Below, in pieces: positions 41,002-49,510 of a DNA stretch of 64,000 nucleotides. The DNA is from M3007 sp037445225 (GTDB taxonomy: Bacteria; Bacteroidota; Bacteroidia; Chitinophagales; Saprospiraceae), in the NCBI GenBank assembly GCA_037445225.1, contig JBBIKW010000001.1, forward strand, positions 248,001 to 312,000. The letters run 5' to 3'. Position 1 is the first letter of the stretch, and each line of letters opens with the position of its first letter. Under the pieces are notes generated by a model. That model saw only the letters and a list, made by a program, of their open reading frames with translations. It was not told the origin of the DNA and made no database searches. Position numbers and translations under genes: made by a program.

Positions 41002-42111
41002 ATGGCAGATGCTCGTCTGTACCAGATTGCGCTCACGCTTTTGCCCCAGGTAGGAGCAGTTACGGCCCGAACACTAGTCAGTTATTGCGGTGGAGCAGAG
41101 GAGGTATTTCGCACGCCGCGGAAGCAGCTGCTAAAGATACCAGGCATCGGGCCCGTAGTGGCCTCTGGCATAGCAGAGGCCGATGCTGCGCTAAGACAAG
41201 CGGAGGTAGAGCTGGTCTTTTTAGAAAAAAACGGCATCGACGTGCTCTTTTATACCGACCCGCGTTACCCCGACCGCCTTCGGCACCACAACGACAGCCC
41301 CGTCTTGCTCTTTTTCAAGGGACAAAGCTTAGAGCGCCTCAATGCGCCCTACATCGTTTCGGTGGTGGGCACGCGACAACCGACGGACTACGGCCGAACG
41401 GTCTGCGAAGAGTTGGTAGAAGGGCTAAAGCAATACGACGCCGTCGTCGTGAGCGGCTTAGCGTTTGGCATAGATGTGACGGCACACCGCAAAGCCCTCA
41501 GCTTGGATCTAACCACTTTTGCCGTGTTAGGCAGTGGGTTGGGGCGCATCTACCCTAGTCAGCATCGAGCTGTAGCCCAACGCATCCTTGAAAACGGCGG
41601 CTTACTTACCGAATTCACCCACCAAGTGGGCCCAGAGCGCGAACACTTTCCTATGCGCAACCGCATCATCGCCAGCCTGTGCGATGCCGTCGTCGTAGTA
41701 GAAACAGCTCATACCGGCGGCTCCATCATCACAGCCAAGCTAGCCCACAGCTATGGGCGCGAAATTTTCGCCGTGCCGGGGCGCCTACGCGACTCCAAAA
41801 GTGCCGGCTGTAACGAGCTCATTCGCTCCGAAGTAGCGCGCCTAATCACTTCAGCCGCCGACATCGCTCAAAGCCTCGGCTGGCGCGAAAAAGACAGCGC
41901 TGTCGGCGTCCAGCAAGTGCTTTTTGCAGACCTCTCTGCCGACGAGCAGCAGCTCGTAAACATCTTGAAAAAGCACCCTCAGCTATCTATCGACGCCTTA
42001 GCTGCCGCCGCCCAAAGCACTCCCGGAAAATTAGCGGCACTCCTGCTGCAACTAGAGTTCAAAGGACTGGTGCGCACCCTCCCCGGCATGCGCTATGAAC
42101 TGGTACACTGA
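41002..42111 (+). CDS. dprA: DNA-processing protein DprA (Smf)
   Basis: 369 residues from ATG 41002. DprA loads RecA on incoming single-stranded DNA in natural transformation. It has an N-terminal helix-hairpin-helix segment (LLKIPGIGPVVASGIAEADA), a Rossmann core (YIVSVVGTRQPTDYG, VVSGLAFGIDVTAHRKAL, FAVLGSGLGRIYPSQH, VVVVETAHTGGSIITAKLAHSYGREIFAVPGRLRDSKSAGCNELI) and a C-terminal winged-helix (DEQQLVNILKKHPQLSIDALAAAAQSTPGKLAALLLQLEFKGLV). No other competence gene is near. Followed by an intrinsic terminator at 42179-42220. Confidence 0.94.
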   Translation: MADARLYQIALTLLPQVGAVTARTLVSYCGGAEEVFRTPRKQLLKIPGIGPVVASGIAEADAALRQAEVELVFLEKNGIDVLFYTDPRYPDRLRHHNDSPVLLFFKGQSLERLNAPYIVSVVGTRQPTDYGRTVCEELVEGLKQYDAVVVSGLAFGIDVTAHRKALSLDLTTFAVLGSGLGRIYPSQHRAVAQRILENGGLLTEFTHQVGPEREHFPMRNRIIASLCDAVVVVETAHTGGSIITAKLAHSYGREIFAVPGRLRDSKSAGCNELIRSEVARLITSAADIAQSLGWREKDSAVGVQQVLFADLSADEQQLVNILKKHPQLSIDALAAAAQSTPGKLAALLLQLEFKGLVRTLPGMRYELVH

Positions 42112-42474
42112 CTCCTCAAAAAACGAGATAGACCGCGCCCGCCGCACTAAAAAGCCCTCTACCGCAGCGCTACCGACAAAAAAAGAGCCCGGTAACACTT
42201 TTGCTACCGGGCTTCTCTTTCACTAAACCGTTTCTATCGTATGAAGCAGCAAATATTGGGCCAATTCCATGCCAAACTCGGCAAAATCCGCCTTTCTATG
42301 CTTGTTTTTTTATTCTGGGCCTCTTTAAAAAGAAAGCGGCGCCATTGGTAGAGAGAAAGGCTACCGCGAAGTTTGTTTAGGGTTTTAGGTGAAGTTTTAC
42401 TGAGGAGACGGAGGAAGGCTGAGGTTTTGCACCTTTGCAATAAATAGTCGCTTTTGAATAAAAAGTCTCAACGG
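42112..42474. other. 363-base intergenic region after dprA
   Basis: Holds the bidirectional terminator at 42179-42220 and, near the right end, CACCTTTG at 42430-42437, a near match to the -7 box, 38 bases before the dehydrogenase ATG. The frames on the minus strand here lack convincing starts and composition. Nothing else recognised. Confidence 0.4.
42179..42220 (+). terminator. Intrinsic terminator after dprA (bidirectional in form)
   Basis: Perfect 9-base stem AGCCCGGTA (42186-42194) / TACCGGGCT (42205-42213), followed by TCTCTTTC on the plus strand; on the minus strand the stem is followed by six or more T. The only neighbouring gene ending here is dprA. Confidence 0.75.
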
Positions 42475-43668
42475 ATGTGTGCACAAAAATTCTATGCAGG
42501 TGCAGGCATTTTGCTGCTTTTATCGATGTTGAGTTGCGCCGGCTCTTCGAACTCCAATAGTCGTCGGACCGGGACGAGCAGCGCGTCGACGACAGAGGTA
42601 GCATATTCGGGGACACTGCCGTTAGACCGCATCCGATTGCCGGAGGGCTTCCGCATAGGCGTATACGCCGAAGGCGTTCAGAATGCCCGCTCTTTATGCT
42701 TATCTCCGCGCGGCACCTTATTTGTGGGGACGCGCAACATAGGCAACGTGTATGCGCTGCGCGACACTAACGGGGATGGCGTAGCCGACGCGCGGTATAC
42801 GCTGGCTACTGGGCTGCACATGCCCAACGGTGTAGCCTTTCGCAACGGCAGCCTATACGTGGCTGAAGTGAGCCGCATCTTACGCTTCGACGACATCGAA
42901 AATCGCCTGTCCAACCCGCCCAAACCCGTAGTGGTCTACGACGGATATCCCACCGATGCCCACCACGGATGGAAGTACATCGCCTTTGGGCCAGACGGAC
43001 TTCTATATGTGCCTGTGGGCGCCCCTTGCAACATCTGCGAACGGCTCGACGACCCGCGCTATGCTAGCATCACCCGCTTAGATGTCGAGCATCCGGAGAA
43101 AGGCCCTGAAGTGGTTCAGCACGGCGTGCGCAATACGGTGGGCTTTACCTGGCACCCGACCACCCGACACCTGTGGTTCACCGACAACGGACGCGACATG
43201 ATGGGCGACGACATGCCCGCTTGCGAGCTCAACTGCGCTCCGCGCGACGGCATGCACTTCGGCTATCCTTACTGCCACCAAGGCGATACGCCCGACCCTA
43301 AATTTGGCCACAAGCGCTCTTGTGAGGAGTTTACACCTCCCGCTCAAAAATTAGGCCCACATGTAGCCCCCCTGGGCGTAGAATTTATCCTGAGCAATAC
43401 CTGGCCCGAAACCTATCGCCAGCACATCCTCATCGCCGAGCACGGCTCTTGGAACCGCTCGCGCAAGATAGGCTATCGCCTGACCCTGGTCCGAGTAGAC
43501 CCATCGGGGCGCTGCCTCAGCTACGAGCCGTTTGCCGAAGGTTGGCTTCAGCCCGGCGATGAGGTCTGGGGGCGCCCTGTAGACTTGGAGTGGCTCCCCG
43601 ATGGTTCTCTGTTGGTGTCGGACGACTTCGCCGACGCCATCTACCGCATCTATTACTCGCCTAAGTAG
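42475..43668 (+). CDS. PQQ-dependent sugar dehydrogenase family (sorbosone dehydrogenase-like) lipoprotein
   Basis: 397 residues from ATG 42475. Signal ends at Cys21 (LLSMLSC), so probably lipidated. The six-bladed propeller pattern of glucose/sorbosone dehydrogenases is clear: IRLPEGFRIGVYAEGVQNARSLCLSPRGTLFVGTRNIGNVYALRDTNGDGVADARYTLATGLHMPNGVAF, then HHGWKYIAFGPDGLLYVPVGAPCNIC, then FTDNGRDMMGDDMPACELN. The NGDGVAD element is Ca-binding-like. Periplasmic or surface location and PQQ use are inferred from the family; many members are uncharacterised. The BASS transporter gene follows after 4 bases, so the two are co-transcribed. Confidence 0.85.
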   Translation: MCAQKFYAGAGILLLLSMLSCAGSSNSNSRRTGTSSASTTEVAYSGTLPLDRIRLPEGFRIGVYAEGVQNARSLCLSPRGTLFVGTRNIGNVYALRDTNGDGVADARYTLATGLHMPNGVAFRNGSLYVAEVSRILRFDDIENRLSNPPKPVVVYDGYPTDAHHGWKYIAFGPDGLLYVPVGAPCNICERLDDPRYASITRLDVEHPEKGPEVVQHGVRNTVGFTWHPTTRHLWFTDNGRDMMGDDMPACELNCAPRDGMHFGYPYCHQGDTPDPKFGHKRSCEEFTPPAQKLGPHVAPLGVEFILSNTWPETYRQHILIAEHGSWNRSRKIGYRLTLVRVDPSGRCLSYEPFAEGWLQPGDEVWGRPVDLEWLPDGSLLVSDDFADAIYRIYYSPK

Positions 43669-43672
43669 GCCT

Positions 43673-44605
43673 ATGCACGCTATCGACACGCTTCGCATCC
43701 GTTTCGACGCCGACCAACTGAGCTTGCTCAACGCCATCATGGCGTTTCTCATGTTCAGCGTGGCATTAGACATTCGCCTTTCGGATTTTCGCCAAGTACT
43801 GCGCTTTCCTAAGGCTATAGGCATCGGACTTATTGCTCAATATCTGCTTTTTCCCCTCACGACGATAGGGCTCATTGCGCTCTTTCAACCGCCCCTCAGC
43901 ATGGCATTGGGCATGATACTGGTCGGCATGTGTCCTTCGGGAAACATGACCAACTTTTTGGTGCACTTTGCGCGCGGCAACACGGCCCTGTCGGTGACGT
44001 TCAACGGGATCGTCATCTTGTTAGCCTCGGTGGTGACGCCATTGGGGTTCTGGATATGGTCGAGTGCAGTGCCAGGGGCAGCCGAATTGCGGCGCAGCTT
44101 CGACATCGGGTTTGGCGAAATGGCGCTCATCATCGCGCAGCTCATCCTGCTGCCGCTGATAGCGAGAATGGGACTGGCCCACTATCGCCCCAATTGGGCC
44201 ATGCGCATCCGCAAGGGAGCGCAGCGCCTCTCGTTAGTACTCTTTTTCGGCGTAGTGTTAGCGGCTTTGTGGAGCAATCGCGATCACGTGGTGACCTACG
44301 TAGGCCACGCCTTTGTGCTGGTGCTATTGCACAACGGCTTGGGGCTGGGCATCGGCTACGGAATAGGGCGGGCGGCTCGACTTTCGGAGCCCGACAGCCG
44401 AGCGCTGGCCTTTGAAACCGGGGTGCACAACACAGCGCTAGGTCTATTGCTGATCTTCCGCTTTTTCGACGGGCTGGGCGGCATGGCACTTATTGCCGCT
44501 TGGTGGGGAATATGGGACCTCATCACGGGCATCGCCCTGGCAGGTTGGTGGCGCGCCAAGAGTAACCCAGTGCCAACGCTGCAAGGGCCCTCTACTTCGC
44601 CATAG
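43673..44605 (+). CDS. Bile acid:sodium symporter (BASS) family transporter
   Basis: 310 residues from ATG 43673. About ten hydrophobic helices. Family stretches are NAIMAFLMFSVALDIRLSDFRQVLRFPKAIGIGLIAQYLLFPL, the crossover motif VGMCPSGNMTNFLVHFARGNTALSVTF, and the second crossover region ALAFETGVHNTALGLLL. BASS proteins take up organic anions with sodium; substrates in bacteria range from bile acids to pantoate and 2-keto acids, so none is assigned. It starts 4 bases after the sugar-dehydrogenase stop and ends 33 bases before the nucleoside phosphorylase gene, all on one strand. Confidence 0.88.
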   Translation: MHAIDTLRIRFDADQLSLLNAIMAFLMFSVALDIRLSDFRQVLRFPKAIGIGLIAQYLLFPLTTIGLIALFQPPLSMALGMILVGMCPSGNMTNFLVHFARGNTALSVTFNGIVILLASVVTPLGFWIWSSAVPGAAELRRSFDIGFGEMALIIAQLILLPLIARMGLAHYRPNWAMRIRKGAQRLSLVLFFGVVLAALWSNRDHVVTYVGHAFVLVLLHNGLGLGIGYGIGRAARLSEPDSRALAFETGVHNTALGLLLIFRFFDGLGGMALIAAWWGIWDLITGIALAGWWRAKSNPVPTLQGPSTSP

Positions 44606-44638
44606 GCACTACAGCGATAAAACCTGCCTTAACGCATT

Positions 44639-45463
44639 ATGATAGGACTTTACGAGGCTATCCAGGAGGCTATTGCCGCTATTCGCCAACACACGAGCCT
44701 CCAGCCGCGAAGCGGCATCGTCTTAGGCACCGGGCTGAGCCGATTAACGGAAGCTATAGCGGTGGAGACCACTATACCGTATGCGCGCATACCGCATTTT
44801 TCGCCCAGCACGGTCCAGAGCCATCGGGGAGAGCTGGTCTTGGGCCGATGGGAGGGGCATCCGGTGGTCGTCATGGCTGGGCGCTTGCACTACTACGAAG
44901 GATGGTCGATGGCACAAGTTACCTTTCCCGTGCGCGTCTTAGGAGCGCTGGGTATCGAGCGCCTCATCATCACCAACGCCTCGGGCGGAGTAAACCCGCA
45001 CCTGCACAACGGCGACATCGTGGTAATACGCGATCACATCAACCTGTTGCCAGAAAGCCCGCTGCGCGGCCCTAACGACGAGCGCATTGGCCCGCGCTTC
45101 CCTGACATGTCGGAGCCCTACGACCCACAATTGCGCCAAATAGCGCTGGAAGTAGCCCAACAGTACGGCATCCGCGCCACAGAGGGCGTCTACTCTGCCT
45201 TACCGGGACCTAACTTGGAGACGCCGGCCGAATACGCCATGCTGCGGCGCTTGGGCAGCGACTGCACGGGCATGTCGTCGGTACCCGAAGTATTAGTGGC
45301 CCGACATCAGGGTATTCCCGTGCTGATGCTTTCCTTAGTAACCAACGTCGCCTATCCGCCCGAGGCCATTCGAAAAACGACGGTGGAAGACGTCATCGCC
45401 CTGGCTAACGAGGCGGAACCTCGCTTGACCCTCCTCATCCGAGAGTTGTTGCGCCGACTGTGA
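44639..45463 (+). CDS. Purine-nucleoside phosphorylase (trimeric type)
   Basis: 274 residues. Class I PNP of the PunA/human-type trimeric family, which splits (deoxy)inosine and guanosine with phosphate. Visible motifs are GIVLGTGLSRLTEAI, the phosphate/His region PHFSPSTVQSHRGELVLG, VMAGRLHYYEGWSMAQVTFPVRVL, ITNASGGVNPHLHNGDIVVIRDHIN, GVYSALPGPNLETPAEYAMLRRLGSD, GMSSVPEVLVARHQGIPVL and VTNVAYPP. Length fits. It is in line with the BASS gene upstream and converges on rfbB (gap 2 bases). Confidence 0.94.
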   Translation: MIGLYEAIQEAIAAIRQHTSLQPRSGIVLGTGLSRLTEAIAVETTIPYARIPHFSPSTVQSHRGELVLGRWEGHPVVVMAGRLHYYEGWSMAQVTFPVRVLGALGIERLIITNASGGVNPHLHNGDIVVIRDHINLLPESPLRGPNDERIGPRFPDMSEPYDPQLRQIALEVAQQYGIRATEGVYSALPGPNLETPAEYAMLRRLGSDCTGMSSVPEVLVARHQGIPVLMLSLVTNVAYPPEAIRKTTVEDVIALANEAEPRLTLLIRELLRRL

Positions 45464-45465
45464 GG

Positions 45466-46515
45466 CTACCGGTTTTCGTAGTGCTGGGCGTAATAGTTGC
45501 GGTATTCGCCCGAGACTACTTGCTGCAGCCAGTCGGTGTGGTCGAAGTACCACCGGATGGTGCGCCGCAAGCCCTCTTCAAAGGAGAGGGAGGGCGCCCA
45601 TCCAAGTTCTCGGCGAATCTTCGTGGCGTCGATGGCATAGCGGCGGTCGTGACCCGGCCGATCTTTTACAAAGACGATGAGTTGGCGCGCTGTACCGAGC
45701 GGACGCTCCAACAGTTCATCAGTCAAGTCGCACAGGCGATGCACTAAATCGATGTTGGCCCACTCGTTGTTGCCGCCAATATTGTAGGTTTCTCCAATGC
45801 GTCCGCGGTGCAAGATGCAGTCCATCGCTTCGGCGTGGTCTTCCACCCAAAGCCAGTCGCGCACGTTGCGCCCATCGCCGTACACCGGGAGCGACCGCCC
45901 TTCTCTTATATTGTTGATCATCAGCGGGATGAGCTTCTCCGGAAACTGATACGGACCGTAGTTGTTGCTGCAATTCGACAGCACCACAGGTAGGCCGTAA
46001 GTGTGGAAATACGCGCGAACAAAGTGGTCGGCAGCCGCCTTGGAGGCCGAATAGGGCGAGCGCGGGTCGTAGGGTGTCTGTTCGGTAAAGTAGCCGTCGT
46101 CGCCCAACGAGCCGTACACCTCATCGGTAGACACGTGATAAAAGCGCTTGCTGTCGAAATGACCCTCCCAATGCTTACACGCCGCGTTCAGCAGGTTTAC
46201 CGTGCCCAACACGTTGGTCTCGACAAAGGCCAACGGGTAGGTAATGGAGCGATCGACGTGACTCTCAGCAGCCAAATGAATAACTGCGTCGAAAGCATAC
46301 TGCTCAAACAGCCGGTCGAGCAGCGCTACATCGCGGATATCGCCGTGCACAAAAATGTAATTCGGCGCCGCCTCGACATCGCTCAGATTGGCCAAGTTAC
46401 CCGCATACGTCAGCGCATCTAAATTCACGACCCGATAGTGCGGGTATCGGTGCACGAAGTGGCGAACGGCGTGGGAACCGATAAAACCGGCTCCGCCTGT
46501 GATGAGTATCGTCAT
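45466..46515 (-). CDS. rfbB: dTDP-glucose 4,6-dehydratase
   Basis: 349 residues from ATG 46515. Extended SDR enzyme that makes dTDP-4-keto-6-deoxyglucose for rhamnose and other deoxysugars. NAD-binding GGAGFIGS at 7-14, then NLDALTYAGNLANL, the family's HLAAESHVDRSI, STDEVYG, the YSASKAAADH catalytic Tyr/Lys and SNNYGPYQFPEKLIP. The usual partners rfbA, rfbC and rfbD are not in the window, so this copy is solitary. A TACTTTTG box lies at 46569-46576. Confidence 0.95.
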   Translation of the reverse strand: MTILITGGAGFIGSHAVRHFVHRYPHYRVVNLDALTYAGNLANLSDVEAAPNYIFVHGDIRDVALLDRLFEQYAFDAVIHLAAESHVDRSITYPLAFVETNVLGTVNLLNAACKHWEGHFDSKRFYHVSTDEVYGSLGDDGYFTEQTPYDPRSPYSASKAAADHFVRAYFHTYGLPVVLSNCSNNYGPYQFPEKLIPLMINNIREGRSLPVYGDGRNVRDWLWVEDHAEAMDCILHRGRIGETYNIGGNNEWANIDLVHRLCDLTDELLERPLGTARQLIVFVKDRPGHDRRYAIDATKIRRELGWAPSLSFEEGLRRTIRWYFDHTDWLQQVVSGEYRNYYAQHYENR

Positions 46516-46568
46516 GACCGGGGAAACTGTTTCTGGAAGTTGTCCTCTATGGGATGGCTTCGGAGGGG

Positions 46569-46576
46569 CAAAAGTA
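46569..46576 (-). promoter_or_regulatory. -7 promoter box TACTTTTG before rfbB
   Basis: CAAAAGTA on the plus strand; matches TANNTTTG, 54 bases before the rfbB ATG. Confidence 0.45.
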
Positions 46577-46694
46577 GTGGCTTTCGCACCAAAGACACGC
46601 ACCTCTCCAGGGCGTATTCACAAGGCTTGCTGAACACGCCTAAGCAAAAGGAGCGAAGCCGCCATCTGAAGTCGGCACGGCACGGCGCATATTT

Positions 46695-47153
46695 TCACAG
46701 AAAAATCTTCCCATTCCACCAGTCCGTCTCAATGATGGCGCCATATCGGCGGTAGAAGGATAGCGCTGGTTCGTTCCAGTCAAGCACTTGCCACTTGACC
46801 AATCGACAGCCGCGGCGGCGCCCTTCTTCAAGCACTGCTTCGAAAAGACGCTGCCCAATGCCGCGCCGGCGATACACCTCCGCTACCACTAAATCGTCCA
46901 AATACAGCATCTTGCCTTTCCACGTCGAATAGCCCATAAAGTACAGCGCTATACCGACGATGGCGTTGGAGGTTTCGGCAACCAGACATTCAAAGCGCCC
47001 CTCGCGAAAATCGCGCGCGTACTCTGTTGGAGTAGTCACCACTGCTTCAGGTGCTTTCTCGTATACCGCCAACTCGTATACCAGCGCGTGTACCGCCGAC
47101 ATGTCGGCCTCCGTCGCCGAGCGAATGCGAATGTCCTCCGTCTCTACCGCCAT
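46695..47153 (-). CDS. GNAT N-acetyltransferase, SSAT (diamine/thialysine acetyltransferase)-like
   Basis: 152 residues. GNAT fold with the acetyl-CoA loop in VAEVYRRRGIGQRLFEAVLEEGRRRGC. The resemblance to spermidine/spermine and thialysine acetyltransferases is notable: IRSATEADMSAVHALVYELAVYEKAPEAV at the N-terminus, YFMGYSTWKGKMLYLDDLVV in the middle, and VLDWNEPALSFYRRYGA. The likely substrate is an amine such as a diamine or modified lysine, but this is inferred. Upstream is a leader with its own promoter, a 13-codon ORF and a terminator-like hairpin, suggesting conditional expression. Divergent from dihydroorotase. Confidence 0.87.
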   Translation of the reverse strand: MAVETEDIRIRSATEADMSAVHALVYELAVYEKAPEAVVTTPTEYARDFREGRFECLVAETSNAIVGIALYFMGYSTWKGKMLYLDDLVVAEVYRRRGIGQRLFEAVLEEGRRRGCRLVKWQVLDWNEPALSFYRRYGAIIETDWWNGKIFL

Positions 47154-47179
47154 TGCCTTCCTGTCAAGAGCGCCTCAAC

Positions 47180-47212
47180 AAAAAGCCCTTCCTCATTTCA
47201 CAACGAGGAAGG
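47180..47212 (-). terminator. Attenuator-like hairpin in the GNAT leader
   Basis: Perfect 8-base stem CCTTCCTC (47187-47194) / GAGGAAGG (47205-47212) on the plus strand; on the minus strand it is followed by GC and five T, 27 bases before the GNAT ATG. It can only act on minus-strand transcripts arising inside the 180-base spacer. Confidence 0.6.
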
Positions 47213-47234
47213 ACATCATCAAAACACGCTTCAT
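47193..47234 (-). CDS. Putative 13-residue leader peptide of the GNAT gene
   Basis: ATG 47232-47234 to TGA 47193-47195, encoding MKRVLMMSFLVVK. Its last codons overlap the 5' arm and loop of the hairpin at 47187-47212, so a ribosome finishing this ORF would block the terminator stem. It starts about 28 bases after the predicted transcription start. No homologue is known to me; evidence is positional only. Confidence 0.4.
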   Translation of the reverse strand: MKRVLMMSFLVVK

Positions 47235-47268
47235 TTTAAACTTAAACCGTCGTTAACACGAACTGCAA

Positions 47269-47300
47269 CAAAATTAAGCCGTATCGAAGCAGTTATCCAA
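47269..47300 (-). promoter_or_regulatory. Bacteroidota-type promoter (TTG-N21-TAATTTTG) for the GNAT leader
   Basis: On the minus strand TTG (47298-47300) is followed after 21 bases by TAATTTTG (47269-47276), matching both elements and the preferred spacing. The predicted start is near 47262, giving a leader of about 110 bases before the GNAT ATG. Confidence 0.6.
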
Positions 47301-47332
47301 CTTTTTTGCCGTTCTTTCAACGATTTTTTTCC

Positions 47333-48673
47333 ATGGAAAAAAGCATCCTCATTCGAAATGCCCGCATAGTCAATCGGGGCGCCCTTTTCGAAGGCGATGT
47401 GTACGTGCGCAAAGGCCGCATCGAATGCATCGGAGCCGCTATCGATGTGCGTGCCGATAAAGAAATCGATGCGCAAGGGAACTACCTCATTCCGGGCATC
47501 ATCGACGACCAGGTACACTTCCGAGAGCCGGGACTAACGCATAAGGCGACTATTGCTACCGAAAGCCGAGCGGCCGTGGCAGGCGGCGTAACGTCTTTCA
47601 TGGAGATGCCCAACGTGCAGCCGCCTTCTACCACGCAAGAGCTGCTCGAGGCTAAGTATCAAATTGCCGCCCGCACCTCGCTGGCCAACTACTCCTTTTA
47701 CATGGGCGCTGCCAACGACAATTTAGACGAGGTGTTGCGCACCGACCCGCAGCAGGTGTGCGGCATCAAAGTGTTTATGGGCAGCAGCACCGGCAACATG
47801 CTGGTAGACGATCCCAAAATCTTGGAGCGCCTCTTTGCCGAAGCCCCCACGCTCATTGCCACCCACTGCGAGGACGAGAGCACCGTGCGCGCCAACTTGG
47901 AGCGCTATCGACTGCAGTATGGCGACCGCCTCACGGCAGCCCACCACCCGCGCATCCGCAGCGCCAAAGCATGTCGGCTCTCTTCCTCGTTAGCGGTAGA
48001 TTTAGCTCGGCGCTTGGGCACCCGCCTTCATGTGCTGCACCTCACCACGCGCGACGAACTGGCTTTGTTCGACCATCGCCTGCCGTTAGAAAAAAAGCGC
48101 ATCACTGCCGAAGTATGCGTCCACCACCTGTACTTTCACTCTGGGCACTATAAGCAGCTGGGCAACCTAATTAAGTGCAATCCCGCTATCAAAAACCGGG
48201 TGCATCGCGATGCCCTGCTTCCAGCGCTTTTGGAAAACCGCATCGATGTCGTGGCTACCGACCACGCTCCGCACACTTGGGAGGAAAAACAACAGCCCTA
48301 TCTCCAAGCGCCTGCCGGCCTACCCCTTATTCAGCACGGCATATATATCATGCTCGAGCTGTACCATGCAGGTAAAATTTCGCTCGAGCGAATTGTCGAA
48401 AAAATGTGTCATGCGCCAGCCATTGCCTTCCGCATACGCGAACGCGGCTTTATCGAGGAGGGATTTTGGGCCGACCTGGTCCTGCTCGACCTGAAGCAGC
48501 GTTGGACTGTGTCGCCGGCAAACATCTTGTACAAGTGCGGTTGGTCGCCGTTTCAAGGCCATACTTTTTGCGGAAAAGTGGTCGCTACCCTTGTCAGCGG
48601 CCACCTCGCCTGGTACAATGGGCGCTTCGATGAGAGTAAGATGGGAGAGCGCCTTGCCTTTGCCCCATTATGA
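47333..48673 (+). CDS. pyrC: Dihydroorotase
   Basis: 446 residues from ATG 47333 (an ATG at 47306 adds nine unlikely residues). Amidohydrolase of pyrimidine synthesis, closing carbamoyl-aspartate to dihydroorotate. The first metal motif reads IDDQVHFREPG: Gln replaces the first His of the usual HxH, a feature I recall in other Bacteroidota dihydroorotases. Other family parts are TSFMEMPNVQPPSTT, THCEDESTV, a His in HVLHLTTRDELALF, CNPAIKN and the Asp ligand in VVATDHAPHTWEEK. Solitary and divergent from the GNAT gene. Confidence 0.92.
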   Translation: MEKSILIRNARIVNRGALFEGDVYVRKGRIECIGAAIDVRADKEIDAQGNYLIPGIIDDQVHFREPGLTHKATIATESRAAVAGGVTSFMEMPNVQPPSTTQELLEAKYQIAARTSLANYSFYMGAANDNLDEVLRTDPQQVCGIKVFMGSSTGNMLVDDPKILERLFAEAPTLIATHCEDESTVRANLERYRLQYGDRLTAAHHPRIRSAKACRLSSSLAVDLARRLGTRLHVLHLTTRDELALFDHRLPLEKKRITAEVCVHHLYFHSGHYKQLGNLIKCNPAIKNRVHRDALLPALLENRIDVVATDHAPHTWEEKQQPYLQAPAGLPLIQHGIYIMLELYHAGKISLERIVEKMCHAPAIAFRIRERGFIEEGFWADLVLLDLKQRWTVSPANILYKCGWSPFQGHTFCGKVVATLVSGHLAWYNGRFDESKMGERLAFAPL

Positions 48674-48863
48674 TGGCGAGGTGGTTTCTCAGAAGACGAA
48701 GACACTGTGAACGAGCAACTTACCGTGAAATTGGTGCGTTCGCCAAATCCGCTCTCGAGAACTAAGAGGCGAAGCTTCTGCCGATCAGCGGCTAAACGGA
48801 ACGCCTTTCCAATTGTTACTTTTTCGAAAGCATCCTTTTTAGTGCCCCTGGCCTAATTACTCT

Positions 48864-49508
48864 ATGTCTTCACCGGAAACCTGGATAGAACAGTTGCGAG
48901 CGCGTCTAAAAGGTCCTTTGCCGGGACGGACGGCCCAATATCGGATGGCTGCCGCCCGTCGCCTGGAGGAGTTGAACGCCCTGCCGGCAATCCCTGCAGA
49001 TGCGCGCATCGGGTGTGTATTGGCGCTGTTGTATCAGCAAGTAGACGGATGGCATACCGTGCTCATTCGACGCGCCACGAACCCGCATGACCGACACAGC
49101 GGACAAGTGAGCTTCCCAGGCGGGCGCTGGGAAGAAGGCGACGGCAATTTAGTGGATGCAGCGCTGCGCGAAACCGAAGAAGAGATTGGCGTCCCTACCC
49201 ACACCGTCGAGATCTTAGGGCGGCTGACTGAACTATACATTCCCGTCAGCCACTTTTTGGTATATCCGTTTGTGGGCGTGTTGCGCGAACCTGTCCCCTT
49301 CCAACCTCAGGTCGAGGAGGTAGCGGGCATCTTAACCCCAGCGCTACAGGTCTTCTGCTCGGCAGAACACCGCAAGGTCATGGATATCCCTATCGGCCCT
49401 AACGCCATGTTGCCTCAAACTCCCTATTTCGACGTAGATGGGCACATCGTATGGGGCGCTACCGCGATGATTCTGAGCGAATTTGTAGAGGTCCTACCGA
49501 AGTGGTGA
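48864..49508 (+). CDS. Nudix hydrolase, CoA pyrophosphatase-like (NudL type)
   Basis: 214 residues. It has the CoA-pyrophosphatase signature before the Nudix box (VLIRRATNPHDRHSGQVSFPGGRWEEGD) and the Nudix box itself, AALRETEEEIGV, with the metal-binding REXXEE. After it comes LGRLTELYIPVSHFLVYPFVGVL, typical of the NudL/YeaB group. Likely cleaves CoA or related nucleotide pyrophosphates. The 190-base spacer before it shows no gene. It ends 2 bases before the lepA stop on the opposite strand. Confidence 0.88.
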   Translation: MSSPETWIEQLRARLKGPLPGRTAQYRMAAARRLEELNALPAIPADARIGCVLALLYQQVDGWHTVLIRRATNPHDRHSGQVSFPGGRWEEGDGNLVDAALRETEEEIGVPTHTVEILGRLTELYIPVSHFLVYPFVGVLREPVPFQPQVEEVAGILTPALQVFCSAEHRKVMDIPIGPNAMLPQTPYFDVDGHIVWGATAMILSEFVEVLPKW

Positions 49509-49510
49509 GG

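Noticed and set aside
42234..42616. Two minus-strand frames between dprA and the sugar dehydrogenase
   Set aside because: Basic, Ser/Lys-rich translations in AT-rich non-coding sequence that overlap the dehydrogenase signal peptide on the other strand; the hairpin with T-run here is better explained as the dprA terminator.
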